From: Aporrectodea caliginosa
Lineage: Eukaryota; Annelida; Clitellata; Crassiclitellata; Lumbricidae
Reading direction: 5' to 3'
Assembly (NCBI GenBank): GCA_020284085.1
Contig: JACEVL010000469.1
Span: 1,350,001 to 1,414,000, forward strand
DNA: 64,000 nt
The number at the start of each line of letters is the position of its first letter. Position 1 is the stretch's first letter. The notes beneath the pieces were generated by a model, which had not been told where the DNA came from, ran no database searches, and worked only from the letters and a program-made list of their open reading frames with translations. A program made the position numbers and the translations under genes. Shown in pieces: positions 24,397 through 35,500 of the stretch.

Positions 24397-25362
24397 CCCT
24401 CGGGCTACCAAGGGGGGGGTGGTTGCCACCCCCCCTAGGTTTTTTTCATCTCAAACTTTTTCCGTATGGAATAAAAATTTGACCTTTTAGGTAGCTGTAG
24501 GGGGTTCATTTGCACACGTTTTGAGGTAAAATGTGAGATGATATCTCACACCGTTCAAAAGTTATATCCAATATACCCGAGGTACCAGGGGGTGGATACC
24601 ACCCCCTAGATTTTCGACTATATCTTATCCGTCATTTAATATTAAGAGACACAAATTATACCATTCTATAGAGGGAATGTGGGGCTACATTTCTATGGTC
24701 ACTGAGTTGACCTGAGACAACCGGAAGTGCTCAAAATAAATTATAATACGCGTAACATGCGTGAAAAATGGCTGAATGGAAGGACTCCCCCTTAGTTTTT
24801 TGTCTGTAGCGTATTCATTTGTCTTCCTGGAAGAGAAACAAAGATACCATTCTTTAGAGGGAATGAAGGGCTTCATTTGCATACCTACATCTTTGTCTTT
24901 TGAATACCGGAAGTGATCAAAATAAATAATAATACGCGTAATCTGTGTGAAAATGGCTGAATACAGCGTTATAACGTAAACCGATATATATGTATGGATA
25001 TATATATGTATGGATGTACATTTATACTATATAAACATGTGTAGGGATGATTTTGTGTATCTTTTATACATAGATTAGTTTCAAAACACACATAATCTTA
25101 TATTTGTTTATCCAAAAAGTACAAAATGTACGCAATAATATACAATATTGCTAATTAATGGGTCCCGTAATTAAAAGTGTTGTAACTTCGAGGTGCATTC
25201 ACATAATGTACAACTAAATACACCATTCTGTGCAGAAATGAATGCTGAATCCAATGCTATATTACAAGTTATGATATGTAAAACCAAACACGAAATCCAG
25301 GGGGTGGTAACCACCCCCCCCTTGGTAGTCCGTGTTACAAAAAAAGCTTGGTAGCCCTAGGG
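24397..25362. mobile_element. piggyBac-type non-autonomous element (966 bp)
   Basis: Terminal inverted repeats CCCTCGGGCTACCAAG and, inverted at the far end, CCCTAGGGCTACCAAG. Both sides are flanked by TTAA (24393-24396 and 25363-25366), the invariant target of piggyBac transposases. Just inside each end, and once more near 24590, are GGGGGTGGTxxCCACCCCC palindromes. The interior holds two diverged copies of an ATACCATTCT-TAGAGGGAATG block. No transposase frame is visible, so it must have been moved in trans. Confidence 0.85.
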
Positions 25363-25680
25363 TTAAAAGCCATAGCTTGGATAAAGTATTGCATGGAGAC
25401 GTGACTTATTCGCCAAAGAGAAAGCCAAGCTGGGACTACATTCGGTGCGCGGTTTAAAACGAACACCTGCTCGGAATGGGTTTTCTTTTTCGAGAGGCGC
25501 AATATAAATGTGAGGAAGTGGATCAGCGGCGTAGGATGAGTGAGACTAATGATAAGACGGTTCTAAAGTGTTCCAAAGGGTCATGGACGAAGACGAGAAG
25601 ATCTTAGAGGTAATCGACATAATCCTCCTAATCATCGACAAGTTATCTCTCAGCAGGGATTACAGGCGCATCGGTCTTTT

Positions 25681-25860
25681 TGGATGGATGGATGGATGGA
25701 TGGATGGATGGGTGGGTGGGTGGATGGGTGGGTGGATGGATGGATGGATGGATGGATGGATGGATGGATGGATGGATGGATGGATGGATGGATGGATGGA
25801 TGGATGGATGGATGGATGGATGGATGGATGGATGGATGGATGGATGGATGGATGGATGGA
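25681..25860. repeat. (GGAT)n microsatellite
   Basis: About 45 GGAT units with a short GGGT interruption near 25710-25735; MDGWMDGW and HPSIHPSI frames are artefacts. Confidence 0.95.
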
Positions 25861-26462
25861 TTAAGGTGGAGAGACAGGCAAGAAGTGAAAGGGAGTGTAG
25901 GATGAACGGGAGAAAGGAATGACGGAAGCAAAGAAGGCCGAAAGTAGTGTAGGATGGAAGGGAGAAATGAATGAAGGAAGTGTCGCGGAAACCCCCTTGT
26001 CTGCACTCTTGTCGTATGGCAGAGGTAGAGTATAGGCGTGCACGGAGCAGCAGTCTCGCGTGTCGCTCGAAGGAGCGCAAGTCCGGCCTCCAGAGTGTTG
26101 CGAACGGCTTAAGGCAATCGCCGCTGACGAATCGCTCAAGTCAATCAACCACAAGTCACTAGATTTTGAACCCGATAAATTGTATCAACGTAACTTACCA
26201 CTAAGACAACAGCCTGCCAAATCACTTAGCACAATTCTCGGCTGACTAATCGCTCAACTGTCGACTCTCTCTCTGTGCTGTCTTCTCTAGACTGTGCTCT
26301 CTTCTCTCGACTGTGTCGTTGACTGTCGTTGTTGTACTTGGGCTTAACGACACTTTTTCATATCGAAGATGATTAGTGTCGGAGGCAGAGGACAACCTCG
26401 TACTCCACGTTTATATTGCGACCGAGCCACCCGCAGTAAAGATCCGAGAAATTAATCTCTGA

Positions 26463-26540
26463 TAAACCGACCGACCAGGAATCGAACCCGGGCCGCCGGC
26501 GTGGATAGCGGGCTACCAACCCACTCGGCCACTCAGGATC
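26463..26540 (-). repeat. tRNA-derived sequence (SINE head or tRNA relic)
   Basis: On the minus strand: CTGAGTGGCCGAGTGGGTTG followed by a CCCGGGTTCGATTCCTGG B box. Box spacing is tRNA-like, but the arms do not clearly close into a full cloverleaf, so a SINE head is more likely than a functional tRNA gene. Confidence 0.45.
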
Positions 26541-26594
26541 TGTCTGTGGGGGCCCTCTATATATACCCTCTGAAAGGGGAGGGAGGGAGACACA

Positions 26595-26910
26595 GAACAT
26601 GGGCAAGGAACCAGGGCTGATGGCGATGGAACATTCGGCAGGAGCTAGGGAAGACAAATCGCCGTCAGGTCCTGCAGAACACGGGCAAAGCTGGCAGAAC
26701 ATGGTAAAGGAACCATGGCCGATGGCGATGGAACATTCGGCCGTTGGAGGCAGGAGGCAAGGAAGAGCTCAAACGCCGTCAAGACCTGCAGAACACGGAC
26801 AGTCTGGCAGAACACGGGAAAGGAACCATGGCCGATGGCGATGGAACTATCGACCGTTGGAGGCAGGAGGCAAGGGGGAAGCAAACGGTCGGTGAAACCC
26901 AGAGAACACG
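26595..26910 (+). repeat. ~100-113-bp tandem repeat, three copies
   Basis: Units begin at about 26595, 26697 and 26810, each with GAACA(T/C)GG, GGAACCA(T/G)GGC and GATGGCGATGGAAC. Open frames across them repeat KEPxPMAMEHSA, with no known domain and no coding support. Confidence 0.75.
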
Positions 26911-27384
26911 GGCACCAGATAGGCCAGACCAACTCCCAGAGAGGGAAACCCCCAAAATTGCTACACGGCGATTGCCAGAAAAACTCAGGGCACACGGGCG
27001 CTAATTGGGCCAGACCCAAAAATCGCCACAGAAGCAAAGTAGGACGAAAGAAGAGAGGAAAAATTCTCGATTTTCCGAGTAGGATTAAGAGCTGAGGGAG
27101 GGAGAAAGGAGGTAGGGGGATTGCGGTCTTATTAATTAGGACCTTGGTACAGAATATTAAGCCGATACGTCCGCATAAAATATTATATACGTACCATAGG
27201 CCTACGCAGATTTTTTCAATATACTTGCATATGTATGTAGCCATATATTATATTATATTCAAAAGGGCAAGCATATAGAAAAGTGTAGCCACACAAGTTG
27301 ATGAGAGTAGGCGCTTTATGTGATTTGATGGCGAGTTACAAGATTATAATGACGATGAAGACAACGACGATGAAGATTAGACGA

Positions 27385-27840
27385 CGGAGGAGGAGGAGGA
27401 GGAGGAGGAGAAGGAGGAGGAGGAGGAGGAGGAGGAGGAGGAGGAGATGGAGGAGGAGGAGGAGATGAAGGATGAGGAGGAGGAGCATGAGGAAGAGGCG
27501 GGGATGAGGAGCATTAGGAAGAGGAGGAGGAGAAGAATGAGGAGGAGAATGAGGAGATGAAGGAGGAGGAGGAGCATTAGGAAGAGGCTAGGAGGAGAAT
27601 AAGGAGGAGGAGAATGAGGAGATGAAGGAGGAGGAGGAGGAGGAGGAAGAAGAGGAGGACGAGAACGAGGAGGAGGAGAAGGAGGAGGAGGAGGAGAATG
27701 AGAACGAGGACGAGGACATGAAGGAGAAGGAGGAAGAGGAGGAGGAGAATGAGGAGGAGAATGAGGAGGAGAAGGAGGAGAATGAGAAGGAGGACGACGA
27801 GGAGATGGAGGAGCATTAGGAAGAGGCGGGGAGGAGGAGG
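27385..27840. repeat. (GGA)n polypurine tract
   Basis: About 450 bp of GGA/GAA/GAT triplets, giving acidic frames on plus and Leu/Ser frames on minus; a weaker extension reaches 27985. Confidence 0.9.
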
Positions 27841-28296
27841 TGGTTGAGGTAGAGGAGGATGTGCATACATAGGTGAAAGGAGGACGATAGAGATGAAGAC
27901 GGGGTGGTGTACGTAGAGGAGGAGGCTGTGGAGAAGGTGGCGGTGGAGCATGAGGAAGAGACAGAGGAGGAGGAGGAGGTGGTGTAGACGATTAAAGAGG
28001 CCTACATACTTGAAATAGACTATGAGCCTACAGGAACAGATTATATAGACATGCATGCAAAACTAAATATAACTAAAGCTACATTGATTCGAAAGCCAAT
28101 TAAAATATTTTAGGATTCACAGAATGTACGATGATTGCAGCTCTATGTCATCTCGACCGTCCTTATCGACTGAGATATAAGTAGGCCTAAGCCTGTGAAT
28201 AAGCTGGTTCCCGCGACTTCGCTTTTGTGGGCGCCCTAGAAATCTCGAGTTTACGATAAGCATGAGAAGCAACGCAGTATCTAGTTTTATCCTTGT

Positions 28297-28545
28297 GGGG
28301 CGCGGTGGTGTAGGGGTATGTTCGGTGCCTTGCAGCCGGAGGGATGTGGGTTCAAATCCACCTCAAGCCGCCGCGTAGGTACCCTGGGCAAGTCCTTCAC
28401 TCGCAATAATTGCTCATGCGCTTCGGCGTGAAACTCCGATTCAGTGTCCGCGCTGTAGTCGGGAGTGCCTCTGAGTAGAAATCTTGAAGGGCGCTATAAC
28501 AAGTGCTCATACATACATACATACCTACATACATACATACATACT
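28297..28545 (+). mobile_element. tRNA-derived SINE, GGTGGTGTAG family
   Basis: Head with A box GGTGGTGTAGGGGTATG and B box GGTTCAAATCC. The body contains GGCAAGTCCTTCACTCGCA and CTCCGATTCAGTGTCC, and it ends CTTGAAGGGCGCTATAACAA plus (CATA)n. A second near-full copy lies at 41880-42125 (plus). Related heads with a different body are at 41664-41870 (plus) and 52690-52875 (minus). Confidence 0.85.
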
Positions 28546-28549
28546 CACT

Positions 28550-30260
28550 GAATTTGTGCAGCTGTAGAAGCATATTTCTGTGCAGTTAAAAATGTTCATT
28601 GTCATCCGATTTGCAATAACTTACCATGGCTTTTTAACGGGTTGTGCAGTTCTAACAATTCCTTTTAAAAGCCCTGGCTCAGATTAGGGCCTATAGATTA
28701 TATGAAGTTTGTGGCGGTGGCGCTATGGCTGTTGTAGGCCTACTGCGCCATATAAATTGTTGTTATTATTATTGAGACAGAAGTACCCAGATTTAGTTTG
28801 TTGTCATTCAACAGATGGCGCTGGCAATCGATTTCACACTCGCAGCAGACCTACAGTAACTGGGACTGTGGAAAAACAAACACATCAAGACAGTTAATTA
28901 CGTTTCGCTGTGTTCTTAAAGCCCAATGTTTGTCCAAGAGAAAGAGCAAATTCAGATCAAAAGGCTATCACACCATCTGGCAAAACGTTTTTTCTGGTTA
29001 TATTATGAATATGATTGGGTAATTAAGAAGGCGCTATAATTTGATAAACGTTTCACATCAAGGCGCAGAGTGCCACATAACTGTGATATTTATTCACCGA
29101 TTTGCAGCTTTGACCAACTTTCATGTCATTCCATCAACATGAAAATATTTCTACGAAGGCCTAGGCCCCTACATCTCGATATATTATGGAAGAATGGAAA
29201 CGCGTGAAAATTATATCCGGTTGCATCCTACAAACAGATGTCGCCCCACTTCATTTTTTTCACCGGATATTAACTATTTATTCTCCACACACAATTATTT
29301 TTTCTTCGCAAAGATAATTATTCGTCTTTATTTATAAATATAATAAATTGCGATGCCTGTTTATGTAAAATAAATAAGACGCGAAATTTTTCTTCCGTCT
29401 GATCGCTGCTCTCAAACTAGTAGGCCCAACGTCGACTTTAAAAACGACGCTCGTGAATAAGCTGCTGCCCTGCGCTTGGCTTTCCAGTGGCGCTTTAGAA
29501 GTTTGGAGATTACGATTATGATTTAAATAGGCCTAATAATGACTTTCGAGTCCTGTGCATTGTTAGGCCATCATAGTTATCATGTTCTTTGACTTCTTTC
29601 TATTACTCCAAATGTCCCAGAACCACCGGAATTTCGCCCCGGACCCTGTTGGATCTAAGGATGTCCCTAAGACGCCCTACTGGATAGGGAGGGTAGAACA
29701 GTCCCTCTATATAATTATACTGGAACGTCTCGGTCGAACCCCTTTCGAAACCCTGGCAGTGGACTGCTCGATATCTGCTTTCGCATCATTAGGCCTATGC
29801 CGCTTATCTTAATGCAAGGTGCATACTAGTGGCACTTTAGAAGTTATAACATCCAGTTGGACTGCGCGATAATTAAGTCGTCAGCGACTCAGCGTACTAT
29901 AGTGTCAACGGAGTCGGAGTGGTCAGAATTAAAATCCCGCCAGGGCAGAAATGTTTCCATAGTTAGGCTCTGCTTAAGCCCTCTAGCGAACTCACCCACA
30001 GAGTAAGTGCTCTGACCGTAAAATGTCGGCGGAAAATCAGACGAGTAAGTACTGCCATCTGTCACTCGTGGAGTCGTGGGCCGAGTAAACGAAAGTTAAG
30101 TCGCTAACGCTTTCACACCCATGGCTGATCCTCATTGTTAGCTCGAGGGTTCTTCAGACACCAGGGCAAAATAATTATGCTATCTTCTTTGCGACTTTTT
30201 CGTGAACCTCTGGCAACTGGGCTCTGACCTCCTTTTGAATACCCTATGTCGCTCTGAATC
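28550..30260. other. intergenic, no gene recognised
   Basis: Short open frames only. Contains one CGTGAATAAGCTG repeat (29448-29525) and, near 29900-30080, sequence reminiscent of a decayed SINE. Confidence 0.5.
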
Positions 30261-30360
30261 TACGCAGCGCTCGTGAATAAGCTGAAGCCCTGCGTCCAGC
30301 TTCAGAGTAGCCCTTTACAAATTTTGAATTTACCATGATGAGTTCTTTAGCAGCTATTCA

Positions 30361-30535
30361 GACACAATAGCTGATTGGTTAGAGCGCTTGCCTCATAACG
30401 CGAAGAGTACGGGTTCGATCGGCTACTCTTCGACGCTTACTCTGTATGGACTTCGAGCAAGTCCTCAACTCGCAGTTGCTCAGAGCCATCGTTTGATCAT
30501 TAGGTAGTGGCGCTTAACAAATGCGCAACAATAAT
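30361..30535 (+). mobile_element. tRNA-derived SINE, CTGATTGGTTAGAGC family
   Basis: Head GCTGATTGGTTAGAGCGCTT with B box GGGTTCGATC. Body contains GAGCAAGTCCTCAACTCGCA and a tail GTGGCGCTTAACAAATGCG. Related copies: 45342-45490, 46750-46777 with 47117-47180 (split by an insertion), and 56816-56960. Confidence 0.7.
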
Positions 30536-30543
30536 GTTATCCG

Positions 30544-30694
30544 CAGGGACGTAACTAGCGTTGGGCTTGGGGGCTTAAGCTGAAGCCCCCCCAAATTAAT
30601 CAAGCCGCCAGGCTCCACTATAGGCTTTGGCTACAACACGCGCCATGTTTAAGGCTTAAAGCCCCCCAAACAAAAAGTCCTAGTTACGCCACTG
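30544..30694. mobile_element. hAT-type miniature element (151 bp), copy 1
   Basis: Terminal inverted repeats CAGGGACGTAACTAG and CTAGTTACGCCACTG (inverted). Exact 8-bp target duplication GTTATCCG at 30536-30543 and 30695-30702. Same family and same length as 37058-37208. Confidence 0.85.
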
Positions 30695-30704
30695 GTTATC
30701 CGGC

Positions 30705-32538
30705 ATTGCAAAGTAAGGCTCACATGTCCCATGGCGGAAAAAGTATTTGTTAATCGTAATATTGAGATTTCTACATCGATTCGCAGGCGGCCAGGCGCCT
30801 AGTCAACACAAAATCGAAAGGCGGGCGGCAAAAAACCAGTTCCAGGTCAAGATCCAAACGGGGTCAGGCAGGCAGGCAACTATTGAAGGTAGATGGGGGG
30901 TCTAGACTTGAAACGGCGAAGGAGGTAAAGTGAAGAGGAGAGGTAGGCGGTGTGTTCCCATTGGGTCATCAGGAGAATATGGTTCCACTTCCCACACACA
31001 CAAGACTGTCGTCTACTGTTCAAATATTAACAGACTCATTTACGATTGTACTGTTTTGTAACAAACTGGTCAGAGAATGCAGCATATGTAACACCAGCTA
31101 TGTAATACTTTACACTTCTTCGTGAGCTGGGAAGGGAATCTTCTGGAAAATTGCAGAAGCACAAGTAACAATCCACAGCATGGAGACGAAAATTCAGTAC
31201 TAGGCCATAGGCCCTAGCAGGAAGTTTGGTCCAAAAGGGTTGAGCTAACCCCAATAATTTCACGAATTGATCCAAGCAAACTTTGCAACTTTAAAAGCAA
31301 AGGGAGCAAGTAAAAGGGAAAGTAGCTCTACTATGAACTGCTAATGATAATAGAGATAAAAGGTATGGAAATGTAATTTGTAATTTATAACTTCTATTGA
31401 GCCAGTGTCTAATGTACAAGGCATCAAGCAATGGTGCATCTAAAGAGAGCCAATATCAGGTCAATATCCTTATCAGTCCATAATTCCGTCCGCCAAATGG
31501 TCAACCTTTCCAAGTAAGTTGCATAGCTGGACACACTGAAGCGCCAAAATTACCCACAGAAGTACGAACCCACATACAAACCAAAGCACAGAGGTTAAGT
31601 ACCCACACATAAATATAAATAACCCACCACACCCAATTTCAGTACCGAGAAAATAAGGTGGTCATCTCATTTTTCACGTCTCCATCTAGACTCAGAATAC
31701 GTCTGGAAGGACCCTGTGCAACCCATTACTTCCCAGCTCACACCGATACCAAATTCTACTTGACAACAGGCAGTCATGCACGAACAACTTTACCAAGGTT
31801 GTTACAAAATGTCTGTCCAGCAGACTGGAACCAATCATCAGTGGACTACTGCATGCAAGTCTTCCATCGACAGTGGGTCAGTCTCTGCCTCGCAAATCCA
31901 TTATCACAAGCAATGGCAAACATTTACACACGATAAAAACATGCTTCCATGCAGGACAGACCCTACGAAACGAAAAAACAGAAAAATACCAGTGGAGATA
32001 AAACTCGATTTATATGAGAAAAATCCGTTAACCAATATTAACAAAAGAAAAACTACCAAGAAATGACATCACTATCAAACAGCCATAAACTGTCGGGCGC
32101 TGTGCGAGTTGTTTTTCAGAGTTTTTGTCTAAATATGTAATTTTTTTGTGCATTTTGATGTTTTTTCCAGCTACTACACAAGAAAGAGAGCGAAGTACAA
32201 GTGTCAAAGATCTCCGATGTTTCGGTTCGTAGCAACAAACGCACCGCCAGGCAACTGAAAACGTTCTGCAAGACCTGCAGCCAAATAAGGTTTCCAAGAC
32301 TTTTGGAAGTGTTCAGCCTAATGCTTAAATTTGTAAAATATCAAGATTAATTAATTTCTTCCTGTCTGTGTGCGTTTGTTGCAGCGAAGAGAGTCAACAG
32401 AAGATATTCATGTTCAAAGGTTTCGAGCCGATTTTGGCCTGTCGAGAAGGCGTCCATCCCATCATAAATCACCCAAACAACAAGTCTTTGGGTGACTATA
32501 GGAATCCGGGATGGCCCCCGTGGACCGTAAGTGGCCCC
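30705..32538. other. sequence downstream of OAZ; probable 3' UTR in part
   Basis: The OAZ stop codon is at 32539-32541, so its 3' UTR must extend leftwards into this stretch. I found no clear minus-strand AATAAA that fixes the end. Open frames at 31036-31275 (minus) and 31658-31936 (plus) match nothing I recognise. Confidence 0.4.
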
Positions 32539-35500
32539 TCAGTCCGAATCTCCGCAATCCGAGTCCGAGTCGGACTCTGGCTGGATGGCGTAAGCCAGAT
32601 ACATCAGGTCGCTCGATGTTCCGAACTGACGTCCGCCCGGTGGAACCAACGCAAAACCCAAGAACATGAAAGTCCGGATCAGAAAAGCTGAAAAATACAA
32701 AGCAACATCAATCAATCAATCAAAACTTATATAGTGTCCCTTCAAGACTACTACTCAGAGGTGCTCCCGACCCAGGCCAAGCAGACAAACGTAGTCTTCA
32801 GTACCTGATGGAACGGAGACCAGGAGACATTTGGGACAACACGAATGGCTTAGAAGAGAAGCCCATTCCATGCTGACGGACAGACCACGGAGAAAGAACG
32901 GGACTGCATTGTGGAAGAACATGCAACCGGAACACTGGGAACAGTCAAGTCACCATGGACTGAGGATCGCAACGCATGGTGGCCAGTGCAAGACGAAACC
33001 AGATCACTTCAAAATGAAACGACTTTAAGATATTACACACTCACTCCACCCTCATGTGTCGCACGACCGTCATAGTCTTCTTTGCTTTCCCTGAATATTT
33101 TGCATTTCCATTCAAACCCGCAATCCTCCAGCCAAGACCAGCCAAAAATCTAGTAAGCTATACTTCACTACCTTAAGAATTATCTTTGAAACACCACAAT
33201 CTAAACGTACGTCTCTCAACTAAAATGACACTGTTACAGGACTTTCGAAGGACTGCTCAAGACCTTTGCTTCAAGCATTACTACCATTGAAGGTTTTCCC
33301 TTACAAGTTTTTTTTAGCAGACAGCCACCTGGATTTTCACTAGCCGTCTAAAACATCGACAGAGGCTAAATAACATCAATAGAGACCACATTAATTTTTA
33401 ATCTGGAGGAATGCCTCCAAAAAATACTCTGAGGAAATTTTTACAAGTGACCAGGTATGGTACATACATGTACATACAACGGAACAGGACCATATCACAA
33501 GTGCCAGACGATTCAGTTTGTTTTAGAAAGATAGTGCAAAGCTTAATCAACCGTACTTAAGATCTATGCTAAATGAGCATCCAATATCAACTTCTAAACT
33601 TTGGTTCAACTATCAACGATTAAACTTTGAAACGCCAGATACCGTAAGACCCATCGGCCTGGATTCACTCAACCCACTTAACGTCTTTCAATGAAGACAA
33701 CAACAACAATAAGAGGCTCATCGAACTCTGATCCACTGCTTATCGGCAACACTTGACAGATTTTACATGACCTTTGAACTGACCTCGATCGTCTCGGTTT
33801 TTCTTGAAGCAAACGATGACATGGCTACAGTGCAGAACTTCTTCAGCATACTCCAACAGCATCACAAAACTGTCAACAGAACAGAGCACCAGATCATCAA
33901 GAATTTCCTAAATTCAGCACCATCACTCGTACTCCTCTTGAAGAGGTACTACACAAAAATTCACGCTTGCAATTATCAATTACAAAAGCAGCTGCACGAT
34001 AGCCACACATAGATATGAACACACATTATGGGTTCATATACAATGAACTAAATGTCTTTTAAATAGATATTAGCTTTATTCTTTCCAACTAGGCCCAACT
34101 GTATGGTATCTTGATCAGAATTCGCTGCATAAGCCATACTTCAAAAGCAGGCTTACCCCAATGGTAATCGGCATGGCAAGAGGGAAATTAGAAAACATGC
34201 ACACCAATAATTAATTACCTGATAAGAACAGACTGGTCCAATTACTCAACTGGGTTCTCAGATTAAGTGTTTTATTTTTGTTTGGTGCACAAACTGCACA
34301 TGCTACCTAATCAGATCTCAAAATGAACCTTGTTTCTTGTAATTTTCTAACACGAACACACTTAGTTGATTATGTAGGCATACAACATAAAATCCAACAA
34401 TTACAACATAAGTACGCATCAGATTCCTCAGATAGGCATCTACATTTCTGCTACAGTGATATGGTCACTGAATTTCAATGGTTCTGTACAATGAATTAAT
34501 ACTGGACAACTGGAACTGAAAAAAATGTACATGAACAGTGAATTCAGTTAGGACATTCAAAAGCCATCAAGGCCATACGACGTGATAAAACACGATCAGT
34601 CGAACTGAAAAGATGTTACTGCAATGTGAATTAGTTGGACATCAAAACTCGACAAGACCAAATGGTGTCCTCAAACAGAATAGCTAATGCATAACTTATC
34701 TTAAACCTACTCTCAGAGCCTCTGATTGGTGTAGCACTGTGAGTGGCGCTATATAAATTTCCAGATACAAAACAATTCGCGCGCGATGCCTACCTCTCTT
34801 TGGATCCTTCTGGAAGGATGTCGTTCGGAATCTCGATGTACAGCGTGTCCCCAACGAGCAGAGTTTCCCAAACCACCTGCTGACCAATCAGTCGGATGGT
34901 GAAGCACAGGTTGCTGATGCGCTTTCCTTGAATACTACCGCCATGTCCCACCGCTCCTAGATCCAGACCTTTGACACTGACAGGGGGCTCTTTTATGACC
35001 CCCACACCGCTGCCCTCTGTCTTACGAGCAGACAAAACGTTGTCGGTGTGGGGAACATCAGGAGCACTGCCGAGGCCCTGGACCCAGTTGTATAAAGTAC
35101 CGCTGGGCTGACAGTCTGCAATCACAAACAGCAGTCACTTTTGAAACTACATACACAACAGCTCTGTGTCAACAAGTATAACTGCCATTGACAAAACATT
35201 AGAGTATGCTAACCGTCCAAAACGAACTGGCTCTATATGTATTAGGTAATGTAAGTTAAAGCCTCACAACAAAAGAAATTATACAGTACATGTATGAATA
35301 CAAACGGAAATAACATTCACCAATGAAAATAAACAGAAAATAAACAAATACACATGGAAATAAAATAGTCACACATGGAAATCAGAGAATATGAATGGCA
35401 CAAAAGACTGATCTTCTGGATATTACGGCGTGGTTTTGCTGTACCATTGCCTTGTGTGTAAGACACTGGTGCGATAGAAGTTAGAAATTTTACAATTAGA

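Noticed and set aside
34979..35053. Alternative simple inner hairpin (TGTCT with AGACA) in the antizyme loop
   Set aside because: Only five pairs; it competes with the better pseudoknot stem 2.
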